A DNA stretch of 36,199 nt, from NCBI GenBank assembly GCA_016842005.1, contig JAENYD010000023.1, forward strand, positions 1-36,199. The letters run 5' to 3'. The notes under the pieces are model-generated. The model saw nothing but the letters and a program-made list of their open reading frames with translations, was not told where the DNA came from and did no database searches. Below are positions 8,308 through 16,491 of the stretch, piece by piece (within the stretch, counting starts at the first letter, position 1; each line of letters begins with the position of its first letter). The stretch comes from Clostridium thermobutyricum (GTDB taxonomy: Bacteria; Bacillota; Clostridia; Ch29). Made by a program: the position numbers and the translations under genes.

Positions 8308-8794
8308 ACATAACCGGGGAGCCGTCCTGGTTATGGTGATGATGACCGTTTTGATACTTACAGTACTGGGGACAGCACTGCTTTCGATATCTATCAGTGA
8401 ATACAGGATGGAAAGGGCGAACAGGGACAGTGTTGCTGCCTATTATCTGGCTGAAGGTGGTCTGGAAAAAGCTGTACATCAAATATCCATTATGGATGAT
8501 ATACAGCCTGATCAGCTTCTGGGCAGAACATGGGAAATGGGAGAGGAGGATGCGGATTTACTGGAACCGGACACCGGGGGAGGTTTTACCGTTATTATTG
8601 AAGATATATGCCTTATAGATACCATGCTTAACGGGGAAGAAGCGTACGCGTTTATATATGAAGCGGTACTGAGGTCCCGGGCTGCAGTGGGAAGAATGAG
8701 CGGAGAAATTGAAGCCCTTTTAAGGGTTGAAGATTATACGGCAGAGGGTTGGAACAATTGTGTCGAAGTGAAGCGATGGCGTCAGATAAGGTGA
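8261..8794 (+). CDS. PilX-type pilus assembly protein
   Basis: The 177-residue protein starts with a short basic region ending KHNRG, then AVLVMVMMTVLILTVLGTALL, and continues AYYLAEGGLEKA. That is the signature of the PilX N-terminal domain. Unlike the other pilins it has no +5 Glu after the glycine, as in the GspK/PilX class whose members cap the fibre. GGAAGG eight bases upstream supports ATG 8261 over ATG 8276, so the start overlaps the previous gene and suggests translational coupling. Confidence 0.8.
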   Translation: MYSQYMPGEKRYTSIKHNRGAVLVMVMMTVLILTVLGTALLSISISEYRMERANRDSVAAYYLAEGGLEKAVHQISIMDDIQPDQLLGRTWEMGEEDADLLEPDTGGGFTVIIEDICLIDTMLNGEEAYAFIYEAVLRSRAAVGRMSGEIEALLRVEDYTAEGWNNCVEVKRWRQIR

Positions 8795-8823
8795 AGGTTA
8801 AAAAATAACGGGAGGTGTTAGGA

Positions 8824-9096
8824 TTGAAACTGAAGAATTACATGGAAGATGTGGTGCTTCATGTCCTGCCAGATATCCTCAAGAATTATGATGGCATATG
8901 CAAATGTGAAAAATGTGTATTTGATATTGCTGCCCTGGCTTTAAATACATTAAAACCCCACTATGTAGTAACTGAAAAAGGAGAAGTGTATTCCAAGGCC
9001 CGGGAACTGTATAATCAGTTTGAGGTGGATGTAACTGCTGCTATTCTGGAAGCCGCCAAGCTGGTGGCCGAGCATCCGAGGCATGATACCGACTAG
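8824..9096 (+). CDS. comFB: ComFB-family protein
   Basis: The 90-residue cytoplasmic protein matches the late-competence ComFB family: the N-terminal YMEDVVLHVLPDIL helix, the cysteine segment CKCEKCVFDIAALALN, then LKPHYVVTEKGEVY and an alpha-helical end. The family is named from the Bacillus comF locus, where its role is unclear. ComFB-domain proteins in cyanobacteria have been reported to bind c-di-GMP and to affect pilus-based movement. TTG 8824 is the likely start, because GGAGG at 8811-8815 is eight bases upstream and the earlier GTG would lie inside that site. Its place in the pilus operon suggests pilus regulation. Confidence 0.85.
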   Translation: MKLKNYMEDVVLHVLPDILKNYDGICKCEKCVFDIAALALNTLKPHYVVTEKGEVYSKARELYNQFEVDVTAAILEAAKLVAEHPRHDTD

Positions 9097-9099
9097 GCG

Positions 9100-10041
9100 G
9101 TGCCGGGCATGCTGAATATGGGGGCAAGGATACTGGGGCTTGACATAGGCAGTACATACATAAAATGGATTGTATATAAAGAGAGCATAAAGAGTCCCGT
9201 GGTATGCGCATGGGGGCATACCTTCACCCCTCCGGGGGCAGTACGGTGCGGGGAAATACTGCGCAAGGAGGAATTGAGGGAAAAGCTGGATGAAATCATC
9301 AGGTCGAATAAGCTGGATGTCACAAAGGCTTCCATTACCCTTTCATGCCCTGAAATGGTCATAAAGGTTAAAGAACTGCCCCTGCTGAAAAACAGGGAGA
9401 TAAAAGAGGTAACAAGATTTGAAATCAGGATGATGGGTCCATCCAATGCCGGGGAATATATAACGGATTACAGGATACTGGAAAAGGTTTATTCTAAAGG
9501 AGTAAGGCTGCTAAGGGTAATGATGGCTTCAGTGCCAGCGAGGATAATACAACCTTACATCCAGCTTATAAGGGACCTTGACATGAAACCGGCCGTACTG
9601 GATGTTCACAGCAACAGCGCTGCCAGGTTTCTAAGCAGATACAGGCCTGCCTGTACGAAGGATTGTTATTTACTGGCGGACATAGGGGCTGAAACTACTA
9701 CAGTAGCAGCGGTTAAGGGAAGTGTTCCCTTGTTCTCCCGTGTATTGGCGGAAGGCCTTCGGGACATGCCCGGGGCCTCCGGCGGTTCCTTTGATTCCAC
9801 CCAGTTATACCGTTTCATTCAATCCTATCAGCGCAGTAACAGCACCCTTGCCCGTTCAATAATTGTGATTGGTGGGGGAAGCTATGCAGGGGAACCGGGA
9901 GATATCATAGCCAGCCAGCCGGGGCTGTCAAGAATATTCCTGGATGAGGATATTGTATTTAATAAGAATCCGGGCATGGAGGCAGCCCAGATACCTTTAT
10001 ATGCCAATGTCCTGGGGTTGGCTTTCAGAGGAGGGAGGTAA
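9100..10041 (+). CDS. pilM: Type IV pilus assembly ATPase-fold protein PilM
   Basis: A 313-residue actin/FtsA-like protein. The N-terminal phosphate-1 motif LGLDIGSTYIKW lies near residue 12, the phosphate-2-like DIGAETTTVAAV near residue 198, and the adenosine-type motif IIVIGGGSYAG near residue 255. PilM binds the short N-terminal tail of PilN and links the cytoplasmic motor to the membrane. GTG 9100 directly follows the comFB stop; ATG 9109 or 9118 are alternatives. The stop overlaps the ATG of pilN (TAATG). Confidence 0.9.
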   Translation: MPGMLNMGARILGLDIGSTYIKWIVYKESIKSPVVCAWGHTFTPPGAVRCGEILRKEELREKLDEIIRSNKLDVTKASITLSCPEMVIKVKELPLLKNREIKEVTRFEIRMMGPSNAGEYITDYRILEKVYSKGVRLLRVMMASVPARIIQPYIQLIRDLDMKPAVLDVHSNSAARFLSRYRPACTKDCYLLADIGAETTTVAAVKGSVPLFSRVLAEGLRDMPGASGGSFDSTQLYRFIQSYQRSNSTLARSIIVIGGGSYAGEPGDIIASQPGLSRIFLDEDIVFNKNPGMEAAQIPLYANVLGLAFRGGR

Positions 10042-10601
10042 TGATAAAAAAGGATATAAACCTCTTGCCCGATGGGTATAAAAATCGGGAGTACCGCTTT
10101 GGGGCAGGAAAAATAAAACTCATGATTCTTGTCTTATTGTTCCTCGGGATTACGGCACTGATATGGGTGCCTCCGTATATGGTCGGTGGTCTGCAGGGCA
10201 AAAGTTTTTTTATTGATAGTGCAATCATTGGTATGGAAGATGAGAAAAACCGCAGTGAAATGTATTTCCGGCTGCAGCAGCAAATCGCACAGAGGAAAGA
10301 GCTTATAGAGGCTATCGGCTTAACGGATTTCCGGTTATCCCAGCTCCTTTGCGAAGTTTGGGACAGGGTACCCGGCGGGGCATCAGTGGTCAAGGTTGAA
10401 TACAACGGAAGAGGATATCTGGATATAGAAGGGGAGGTCCCGAGTTATTCTGGAGCAGCTCAGTTTATGGCGGGTTTGCGGCATATGACCAGTGTCAGGG
10501 AAGTAATGCCTGTCTGTATTGAGGAAAAAGGAAAGGGTATGCTTGGATTTGAGATAATATGCGTTTTAAAAGGCGGAAGTGGTGAAGATGAAGCTGAGTA
10601 A
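10041..10601 (+). CDS. pilN: Type IV pilus assembly protein PilN
   Basis: The 186-residue bitopic protein begins MIKKDINLLPDGYK, containing the INLLP motif that docks into PilM. One membrane helix follows at about residues 28-46 (LMILVLLFLGITALIWVPP), then a coiled-coil stretch and a small ferredoxin-like domain. Its start overlaps the pilM stop and its end overlaps pilO, so the three are tightly coupled. In Gram-positive systems the PilMNO complex works without an outer-membrane secretin. Confidence 0.9.
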   Translation: MIKKDINLLPDGYKNREYRFGAGKIKLMILVLLFLGITALIWVPPYMVGGLQGKSFFIDSAIIGMEDEKNRSEMYFRLQQQIAQRKELIEAIGLTDFRLSQLLCEVWDRVPGGASVVKVEYNGRGYLDIEGEVPSYSGAAQFMAGLRHMTSVREVMPVCIEEKGKGMLGFEIICVLKGGSGEDEAE

Positions 10602-11163
10602 AAGGGAAAGGGCACTTGTACTGGCGGTATTTATTGTGCTCCTTTTACCTGTCTATTACAAATATTACCTTACACCCCATATTGAAAAATATCTGTCTCT
10701 GAAGAGCAAGGTGGAGACCGGCTCTGCAGAGCTGCAAAGACTTGAAAAAGCAAAAGAAAATATGACGGGGCTGGCAAAAAGTATTGAAAACCATATGGAG
10801 CAACTGGCCCGCCTGGAAACAGTCCTGCCCCACAGTAGCAAAACGGACGAAATAATACTGGACATGGAAGGGCTTTCCCGCCAGACAGGGGTGAAACTGC
10901 AGGAAATAGTTTTCCGCGGTACCGGTATGAATGAAGGATGGGTGGAGGCGCAGTCAAAAGGCAAGGAGTACTGTGAAATCATCTTCAGCATAAAGGTAAC
11001 GGGGTCCAGAGACCAGGTTATTTCTTTTATAAGAGGGATAGAAAGTTTTACGCGGTTATTCCGGATGAATAATGCTCTGCTTTATAGAAATTCTCAGGTC
11101 TCCGGCAACACGCTAACCGCTGAACTGGATGTCAGTGCTTTTGCCCTGGAGAGTGATGGGTAA
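10588..11163 (+). CDS. pilO: Type IV pilus assembly protein PilO / GspM-like
   Basis: A 191-residue bitopic protein with a short basic start (KLSKRER), one membrane helix ALVLAVFIVLLLPVYY at about 9-24, a coiled coil to about residue 80 (ELQRLEKAKENM), and a ferredoxin-like periplasm-side domain. This architecture fits PilO or GspM; the position directly after pilM-pilN favours PilO. ATG 10588 is chosen over GTG 10579 because GGCGGAAG precedes it. It is the last pilus gene in the window; no terminator is obvious before the aroK promoter region. Confidence 0.85.
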   Translation: MKLSKRERALVLAVFIVLLLPVYYKYYLTPHIEKYLSLKSKVETGSAELQRLEKAKENMTGLAKSIENHMEQLARLETVLPHSSKTDEIILDMEGLSRQTGVKLQEIVFRGTGMNEGWVEAQSKGKEYCEIIFSIKVTGSRDQVISFIRGIESFTRLFRMNNALLYRNSQVSGNTLTAELDVSAFALESDG

Positions 11164-11206
11164 ATATAATCAAAAAGTTTCCTGGCCGTTTAAGGGCAGG
11201 GATATA

Positions 11207-11215
11207 TGGTATAAT
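11207..11215 (+). promoter_or_regulatory. Possible extended -10 promoter for aroK
   Basis: TGGTATAAT combines the TGn extension with a consensus -10 hexamer (11210-11215), 39 bases upstream of the aroK start. The -35 region is poor. The same TGG-TATAAT form recurs at the OLE promoter. Confidence 0.5.
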
Positions 11216-11253
11216 AATTGTATCAAAAATGATAGGGGACATAAGGTGATGCC

Positions 11254-11772
11254 ATGGCTAGCAATATTGTACTTACAGGCTTCATGGGTACCGGTAAAAC
11301 CTCTGTGGGAAAGCTGGTGGCCCGTAAAACGGGGATGGGCTTTGCAGATACCGATGCACTGATTGAGGCTCTGGAAGGCAAAAGGGTGGAAGATATTTTC
11401 AGGGAAAAAGGGGAAAAGTACTTCAGGTCGCTGGAAGAGAAGGTTATCTCCAGAGTGTCGGATCTCAAGGGGTTTGTTATTGCTACCGGCGGAGGAGCGG
11501 TATTATCTGCGGACAATATGGATAACCTCAGGAAGAGAGGTATTATTTTTTGTTTAAGGGCCAAACCTGAAACCGTATACCGGAACATACGGAATAGCCC
11601 CGATGAAAGGCCTCTGCTCAAGGAGAAGGATATGCTGCTGCAGATAAATAAATTGATGGAAGAGAGAGAAAAATACTACAGGAATGCCCATTACATTATT
11701 ATTGTTGACGGCAGGACAGCAGAAGAGACAGCAGAAGAGGTCATATCCATATTTAAGGCAATACATCAATGA
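11254..11772 (+). CDS. aroK: Shikimate kinase
   Basis: The enzyme phosphorylates shikimate at O3 using ATP. The 172-residue protein has Walker A GFMGTGKTS at residues 9-17, the shikimate-contacting DTD near 33, the GGGAV motif near 77 and the adenine/lid arginines around NSPDERPLL. An AAGGTGAT ribosome site precedes ATG 11254. It is the second shikimate gene of the window, separated from aroE by the whole pilus operon. Confidence 0.96.
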   Translation: MASNIVLTGFMGTGKTSVGKLVARKTGMGFADTDALIEALEGKRVEDIFREKGEKYFRSLEEKVISRVSDLKGFVIATGGGAVLSADNMDNLRKRGIIFCLRAKPETVYRNIRNSPDERPLLKEKDMLLQINKLMEEREKYYRNAHYIIIVDGRTAEETAEEVISIFKAIHQ

Positions 11773-11808
11773 GAGTTTTTTTATTTTTTGAGAGGATGTG
11801 AAAGAACA

Positions 11809-12666
11809 GTGGTCAAATTCGGACCGTCAGGCAACTCCAATGCCTTTTATGACCAGGGATACAAATCGTCTCTGGATGCGCCCGGGTGGCTGCGGGATAT
11901 GGGACTGGAGGCTTACGAATATTCATGTACAAAGGGCGTGAAAATAAGGGAAAGTACTGCTGTGCAGTTAGGGGAAAAGGCCAGGGAAAACAATATAACG
12001 CTGAGTATACATGCCCCTTATTATTTAAATCTTGCCAGCCCCGATGAGGACAAGAGGCGCAATTCCATAAGATATCTGATGGAAAGCTTGCAGGCAGCCA
12101 GATGGATGGGGGCCGGCAGGGTGGTGTTTCATCCCGGAAGTTGTGGAAAGACAGGCAGGGCCAAAGCCCTGGAATTGGCCAAGGATACCCTCTCCAGGGC
12201 TATTGACCAGGCTGACGGCAAAGGATTCGGGGATATAGTCCTGTGTCCTGAAACCCTGGGTAAAACAAATCAGCTGGGAAGGCTGGAAGAAATAATAGAA
12301 ATGTGTAAACTGGACAGCCGCCTTATACCTACAATTGACTTTGGTCATATCCATGCGTATACCCTGGGGGGATTAAAGGAAAAACGGGACTATCTCAGGG
12401 TGTTTGAAGTCATTGAAGAGGGGCTGGGCCGTGAAAGGCTTAAAAACCTGCACATACATTACAGCAGGGTAGAGTATACCGGCAGGGGAGAAAAGAAGCA
12501 CTGGACCCTGGCCGATACCCGGTACGGCCCTGAGTTTGAACCTCTGGCAGAAGTCTTGATTGAGAAGGATATCAATGCAACAATAATCTGCGAGTCAAGG
12601 GGGACCATGGCTGAAGATGCCGCTGTGTTAAAGGAGATTTACTGTAAAATTCGAGATAAGGGTTGA
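11809..12666 (+). CDS. Endonuclease IV-like TIM-barrel protein (AP endonuclease family 2)
   Basis: The 285-residue protein has the metal-ligand set of the Nfo/xylose isomerase-like barrel in order: His in SIHAPY, His in VFHPGS, Glu in CPETLGK, Asp and His in DFGHIHAY, His in HIHYSRV, and Glu in ICESRG. Family members cut DNA at abasic sites using three zinc ions. The N-terminus KFGPSGNSNAFYDQGY differs from classic Nfo and is typical of a clostridial subgroup, so the substrate is less certain than the fold. GTG 11809 is preferred because AGGATGTGAAAG lies before it; TTG 11788 is the alternative. Confidence 0.85.
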   Translation: MVKFGPSGNSNAFYDQGYKSSLDAPGWLRDMGLEAYEYSCTKGVKIRESTAVQLGEKARENNITLSIHAPYYLNLASPDEDKRRNSIRYLMESLQAARWMGAGRVVFHPGSCGKTGRAKALELAKDTLSRAIDQADGKGFGDIVLCPETLGKTNQLGRLEEIIEMCKLDSRLIPTIDFGHIHAYTLGGLKEKRDYLRVFEVIEEGLGRERLKNLHIHYSRVEYTGRGEKKHWTLADTRYGPEFEPLAEVLIEKDINATIICESRGTMAEDAAVLKEIYCKIRDKG

Positions 12667-12692
12667 TTTTTGCTATTCATTACAGGGATAAT
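12663..12692 (+). promoter_or_regulatory. Possible promoter for aroQ
   Basis: TTGATT (12663-12668) and GATAAT (12687-12692) are 18 bases apart, about 40 bases before the aroQ start. A second GATAAT at 12695-12700 could also serve. The match is moderate. Confidence 0.4.
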
Positions 12693-12733
12693 GTGATAAT
12701 ATTATATGAGAAAAAGTGGAAGGAAGTAACGGG

Positions 12734-13165
12734 ATGAAGAAGGTTCTCGTAATTCACGGCCCGAATCTCAATCTGCTGGGGACAAGGGAAGTGGGCACGT
12801 ATGGAAGATTTACCCTTAAACAGTTGAATGACCTGATCAATAAGACTGCAGGGGATCTGGGACTGTCGGTCAGCATTGAACAGCACAATGCTGAAGGGGA
12901 CATCATTGAAAGCATACATAAGGCAGCGGAAGAGGAATATGATTGCATAATAATCAATCCCGGGGCATATACCCACTACAGTTATGCCATAAGGGATGCC
13001 ATCAGAGGGGTTAATCTCCCCGCTGTTGAAGTACACCTGTCAAATATATACTACAGGGAGGAGTTCCGCTCCAAATCGGTAATTGCACCGGTATGTGCGG
13101 GACAGATATGCGGCTTCGGGCCCGAAAGCTACCTGCTTGGTCTCCATGCCGCAAAAGGGCTCTAA
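12734..13165 (+). CDS. aroQ: Type II 3-dehydroquinate dehydratase
   Basis: The enzyme converts 3-dehydroquinate to 3-dehydroshikimate, the substrate of AroE. The 143-residue length is that of the dodecameric type II enzyme. Motifs are HGPNLNLLGTRE with its active-site Arg, the catalytic Tyr in GTYG, NPGAYTHYSYAIRDA, and EVHLSN with the catalytic His. ATG 12734 has GGAAGGAAG upstream; the earlier GTG at 12716 would overlap that site and is rejected. Confidence 0.96.
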   Translation: MKKVLVIHGPNLNLLGTREVGTYGRFTLKQLNDLINKTAGDLGLSVSIEQHNAEGDIIESIHKAAEEEYDCIIINPGAYTHYSYAIRDAIRGVNLPAVEVHLSNIYYREEFRSKSVIAPVCAGQICGFGPESYLLGLHAAKGL

Positions 13166-13188
13166 GAAAAATCCACGGAGGGAAAGCA

Positions 13189-14256
13189 TTGACAGACAGA
13201 CTGGTTAAAGTGAAGAATCTCATTGCCCGGAAAGGGCTGGACGGCATCTTTGTCTCAAGAGGAGCAAACAGGAGGTATCTCAGCGGGTTTACAGGTTCCA
13301 CAGGCAACCTTTTGATTACACCGGACGAGAATATCTTTATTACCGATTTCAGGTATGTGGAACAGGCTGAGCAGGAGTGTACCGGATTCAAAATCGTAAA
13401 GTGCTCAAAGGATTATACGGATGCCCTGGCGGAGTTGATGGAAAGCCGTTCTGTTAAGCGCATGGGGTTTGAGGACAGGGACCTGTCATATTTTCAATAT
13501 ATCCGGATGAAAGACAGGCTGGAAGGGGTGGAACTTGTAACCCTTGGTGAAGACCTGGACAGGATGAGAATGGTAAAAGACGGGGAAGAACTTGAATGTA
13601 TAGCAAAGGCCGCAGAGATAGCCGACATGGGCTTTGAGCATATTTTGAACCATATCGGGCCCGGGGTCCGGGAAAGGGAGGTTTCCCTGGAACTGGAGTT
13701 TTTCATGAGAAAACAGGGTATATCAGCGCCGTCCTTTGAGTTTATTGTGGCTTCCGGACCAAGGTCTGCCCTGCCGCACGGGATTGCAAGCGATAGGAGG
13801 ATAGAGAAGGGAGACCTGGTAACCCTCGACTTTGGAGGGGTCTTCCACGGCTATTGTTCGGACATGACCAGGACGGTGGTGGTTGGACAGTATACTCCCC
13901 GCCAGAAGGAAATATACGATATTGTCCTGGAGGCGCAGTTGCAGGCCCTGGAGCAGATAAGACCGGGGATGACCGGGGCGGAGGTTGATAGAATAGCAAG
14001 GGATGTTATTGATAATGCCGGCTACGGAGAATATTTCGGCCATGGCCTGGGCCATGGAGTGGGACTGCTCATTCATGAGGCGCCCGTTCTAAGCCATAAG
14101 GGGGATATTGTCATGGAACCGGGGATGGTTGTTACCGTGGAGCCGGGAATTTATATCCCGGGTTTTGGCGGGGTAAGGATAGAAGACCTTCTGGTAATAA
14201 AGGAAGACGGTATTGTAAACCTTACCCGTTCGCCAAAAGAGTTGATTATTATATAA
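13189..14256 (+). CDS. Xaa-Pro aminopeptidase (M24B)
   Basis: A 355-residue two-domain protein. An N-terminal creatinase-like domain (about 1-125) precedes a pita-bread catalytic domain. The five metal ligands of the dinuclear site are visible: Asp in DFGGVFHGY, Asp in CSDMTRT, His in HGLGHGVG, Glu in TVEPGIY and Glu in RIEDLLV. It removes N-terminal residues preceding proline. The frame is open upstream into aroQ, but TTG 13189 with GGAGGGA just before it is the likely start. It is directly followed by efp, a conserved pairing in Firmicutes. Confidence 0.92.
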   Translation: MTDRLVKVKNLIARKGLDGIFVSRGANRRYLSGFTGSTGNLLITPDENIFITDFRYVEQAEQECTGFKIVKCSKDYTDALAELMESRSVKRMGFEDRDLSYFQYIRMKDRLEGVELVTLGEDLDRMRMVKDGEELECIAKAAEIADMGFEHILNHIGPGVREREVSLELEFFMRKQGISAPSFEFIVASGPRSALPHGIASDRRIEKGDLVTLDFGGVFHGYCSDMTRTVVVGQYTPRQKEIYDIVLEAQLQALEQIRPGMTGAEVDRIARDVIDNAGYGEYFGHGLGHGVGLLIHEAPVLSHKGDIVMEPGMVVTVEPGIYIPGFGGVRIEDLLVIKEDGIVNLTRSPKELIII

Positions 14257-14283
14257 ACAATATACATATCAGGAGGGATACTC

Positions 14284-14841
14284 ATGATTTCAGCAGGTGA
14301 TTTCAGGAAGGGGATCACATTTGAAATGGACGGCCAGATATACCAGGTACTGGATTTTCAACATGTAAAACCCGGTAAAGGGGCCGCTTTTGTCAGGACA
14401 AAATACAAAAACATCATTACAGGGGCCACCCAGGAAAAAGCCTTCAACCCCAGTGACAAGTTTCCCAAGGCTCATATTGAAACCAAAGGGATGCAATATT
14501 TATATGATGACGGGGACCTTTACTACTTCATGGATATGGATACATATGAGCAGGTGCCCTTAAGCAAGGAAAAAGTGGAAGAAGCCATTAAATATCTGAG
14601 ACCTAACGATATGGCCACTGTGAAGTTTTATAAGGGGAATGCCTTTTCAGTGGAGCCTCCCAACTTTGTTGAACTGGAGGTCTCCGAAACCGAACCCGGA
14701 TTTAAAGGGGATACCGCTCAGGGGGCTACAAAGCCTGCTGTGGTGGAGACAGGAGCGGTTGTTCAGGTACCCCTGTTCATTGAGATTGGAGATGTGATTA
14801 AGATAGATACCAGAACGGATGAGTATATCTCCAGAGTTTAG
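14284..14841 (+). CDS. efp: Translation elongation factor P
   Basis: The 185-residue protein has the three beta-barrel domains of EF-P, which rescues ribosomes stalled at polyproline stretches. The loop [10 protein letters not shown] carries Lys32, the residue modified in Bacillus-type EF-P. The C-terminal motif [13 protein letters not shown] is conserved. An AGGAGGGA ribosome site precedes the ATG. It sits 27 bases after the aminopeptidase gene. Confidence 0.97.
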   Translation: MISAGDFRKGITFEMDGQIYQVLDFQHVKPGKGAAFVRTKYKNIITGATQEKAFNPSDKFPKAHIETKGMQYLYDDGDLYYFMDMDTYEQVPLSKEKVEEAIKYLRPNDMATVKFYKGNAFSVEPPNFVELEVSETEPGFKGDTAQGATKPAVVETGAVVQVPLFIEIGDVIKIDTRTDEYISRV

Positions 14842-14877
14842 GGTAATAATAATTGTATAAAAAGGAGGTTGAAAATT

Positions 14878-15321
14878 ATGGAATATTTGTATGAAAGGGT
14901 ATCCTATTTGAGAGGTCTTGCAGACGGGCTTGAGATCAGCGAAGACTCTAAAGAAGGAAAACTGCTGTTGCAGATGGTTGATGTCCTGGAGGAGTTCGCA
15001 GATGCCATAAACGAACTGGCGGATGCCCATGATGAACTGGATGAATACGTGGAGTGTATTGACCAGGACCTTGGAGATGTGGAAGACGAAATATTCGAAG
15101 ACATTTATGATGACGAAGATGACTATGATGATTTTGATGATGATGATGCCGAATACGTAGAGGTAGAATGCCCTCACTGTGAACATATAGTATGTGTGGA
15201 AGACAATATATTTGAAGATGATGATACTGACATTATCTGTCCCAACTGTCACAAACCCATATACCTGGAATTTGAAGAAGACGAAGTCAAAGACGATGAG
15301 GAAGAATTCGAGCAGGAATAA
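14878..15321 (+). CDS. CD1247 N-terminal-domain acidic zinc-ribbon protein
   Basis: This 147-residue protein matches the clostridial CD1247 N-terminal domain family: an alpha-helical start (LYERVSYLRGLADGL), a helix rich in Asp/Glu, and a C-terminal zinc ribbon with CPHC and CPNC pairs. Around residues 70-100 it is almost wholly acidic (DDEDDYDDFDDDD), and a second acidic run ends the protein. Its function is unknown. AAAGGAGG at 14861-14868 fixes ATG 14878 as the start rather than TTG 14869. The gene ends the efp operon, just before a strong terminator. Confidence 0.85.
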   Translation: MEYLYERVSYLRGLADGLEISEDSKEGKLLLQMVDVLEEFADAINELADAHDELDEYVECIDQDLGDVEDEIFEDIYDDEDDYDDFDDDDAEYVEVECPHCEHIVCVEDNIFEDDDTDIICPNCHKPIYLEFEEDEVKDDEEEFEQE

Positions 15322-15330
15322 CGAACAGCC

Positions 15331-15359
15331 AACAGCGGATATACTCCGCTGTTTTTTTT
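15331..15359 (+). terminator. Intrinsic terminator after the efp operon
   Basis: AACAGCGGA (15331-15339) pairs with TCCGCTGTT (15345-15353) around a five-base loop, and a run of Ts follows. It separates the efp group from the spoIIIA operon. Confidence 0.9.
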
Positions 15360-15447
15360 ATTCTCAACTATTGCACCTGTCTCCGAAAATTTAGACATAT
15401 TATTTTTTATTAAAAATATTAATTATATAAGAAAGGAGGACAGGTTC

Positions 15448-16470
15448 ATGGCAGTTACCTGGGATAGATTGGAGAAACGGAGCGACCCCGGAGGGGAAAA
15501 CCGTATAAAGTATGAGCGGTACCGGTCGGTACTGGATGCTGTCCCTACAAATATCCGGCATCTGCTCAAGGGCCTTTCTTATAATGATATGGAAAATATC
15601 GAAGAAATCCGTTTGAAAGCCGGAGCGCCTTTACTGATATATGGCAGCAATTTTAACGCATTCCTGACTGAAGACGGCAGAATGAGCAGACAGAAATCAA
15701 GGGCCTATATGGTAACTTCTGAAGATACCTCAAAAGCTCTTCAGCTTATGTGTAATTGCTCAATTTATTCCATAGAAGACGACCTGCGGAATGGATTTAT
15801 AACCATAAAAGGGGGACACAGGGTAGGTGTGGTGGGCAAAGTGGTTACAGAAGGGGGAAAGGTCAAGACCATAAAGGACATTTCAGGTCTGAACATCAGG
15901 ATATCCAGACAGGTCCTGGGGTGTGCCGGCAAGGTAATGCTTTATCTTATCCGCTCATGTACATCTGTGTACAATACCCTGATAATATCTCCTCCCCAGT
16001 GCGGAAAGACCACCCTTCTCAGGGATATTGTACGGCAGGTCAGCGGTGGCATACCTGCCATGGGATTTGAAGGGTTGAAGGTCGGGGTTGTGGATGAAAG
16101 GTCCGAAATAGCCGGGTGTTATAACGGGGTTCCGCAGAATGATGTGGGCATCAGAACCGATGTACTGGATGCCTGTCCCAAGGCCCAGGGTATGATGATG
16201 CTCATAAGGTCCATGTCGCCTTCGGTACTGGTGACCGATGAACTGGGAAAACCGGAGGACCTTGCAGCGGTTCAGGAAACGCTGAATGCCGGGGTCAACA
16301 TAATTACAACCGTCCACGGATGGGACGAGGAGGATGCACAGAGAAAACCGGTAATAGGTGAATTGCTTGAAAAAAGGATATTTGAGAGGCTTGTGGTTCT
16401 GAGCAGGAAGAAGGGGCCCGGTACTGTGGAGAGAATACTGGATGTATATACGGGCAAAAATCTGCTGTAG
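15448..16470 (+). CDS. spoIIIAA: Stage III sporulation protein AA (SpoIIIA-complex ATPase)
   Basis: The 340-residue ATPase resembles secretion ATPases. The P-loop PPQCGKTTLL is near residue 180, the Walker B-like segment VLVTDELGKPED near 255, and the usual N-terminal domain contains NIEEIRLKAG and GHRVGVVGK. It energises the SpoIIIA-SpoIIQ feeding channel made by the mother cell across the membrane to the forespore. GAAAGGAGG precedes the ATG. The upstream AT-rich stretch has CATATTAT at 15396-15403, a partial match to a sigma-E -10, but no convincing -35, so I do not call the promoter separately. Confidence 0.96.
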   Translation: MAVTWDRLEKRSDPGGENRIKYERYRSVLDAVPTNIRHLLKGLSYNDMENIEEIRLKAGAPLLIYGSNFNAFLTEDGRMSRQKSRAYMVTSEDTSKALQLMCNCSIYSIEDDLRNGFITIKGGHRVGVVGKVVTEGGKVKTIKDISGLNIRISRQVLGCAGKVMLYLIRSCTSVYNTLIISPPQCGKTTLLRDIVRQVSGGIPAMGFEGLKVGVVDERSEIAGCYNGVPQNDVGIRTDVLDACPKAQGMMMLIRSMSPSVLVTDELGKPEDLAAVQETLNAGVNIITTVHGWDEEDAQRKPVIGELLEKRIFERLVVLSRKKGPGTVERILDVYTGKNLL

Positions 16471-16491
16471 GACAGGATGGAGGGCTATAAA

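Noticed and set aside
15396-15403. Sigma-E promoter for spoIIIAA
   Set aside because: CATATTAT is only a partial -10 match and no -35 fits; biologically expected but not supported by the bases.
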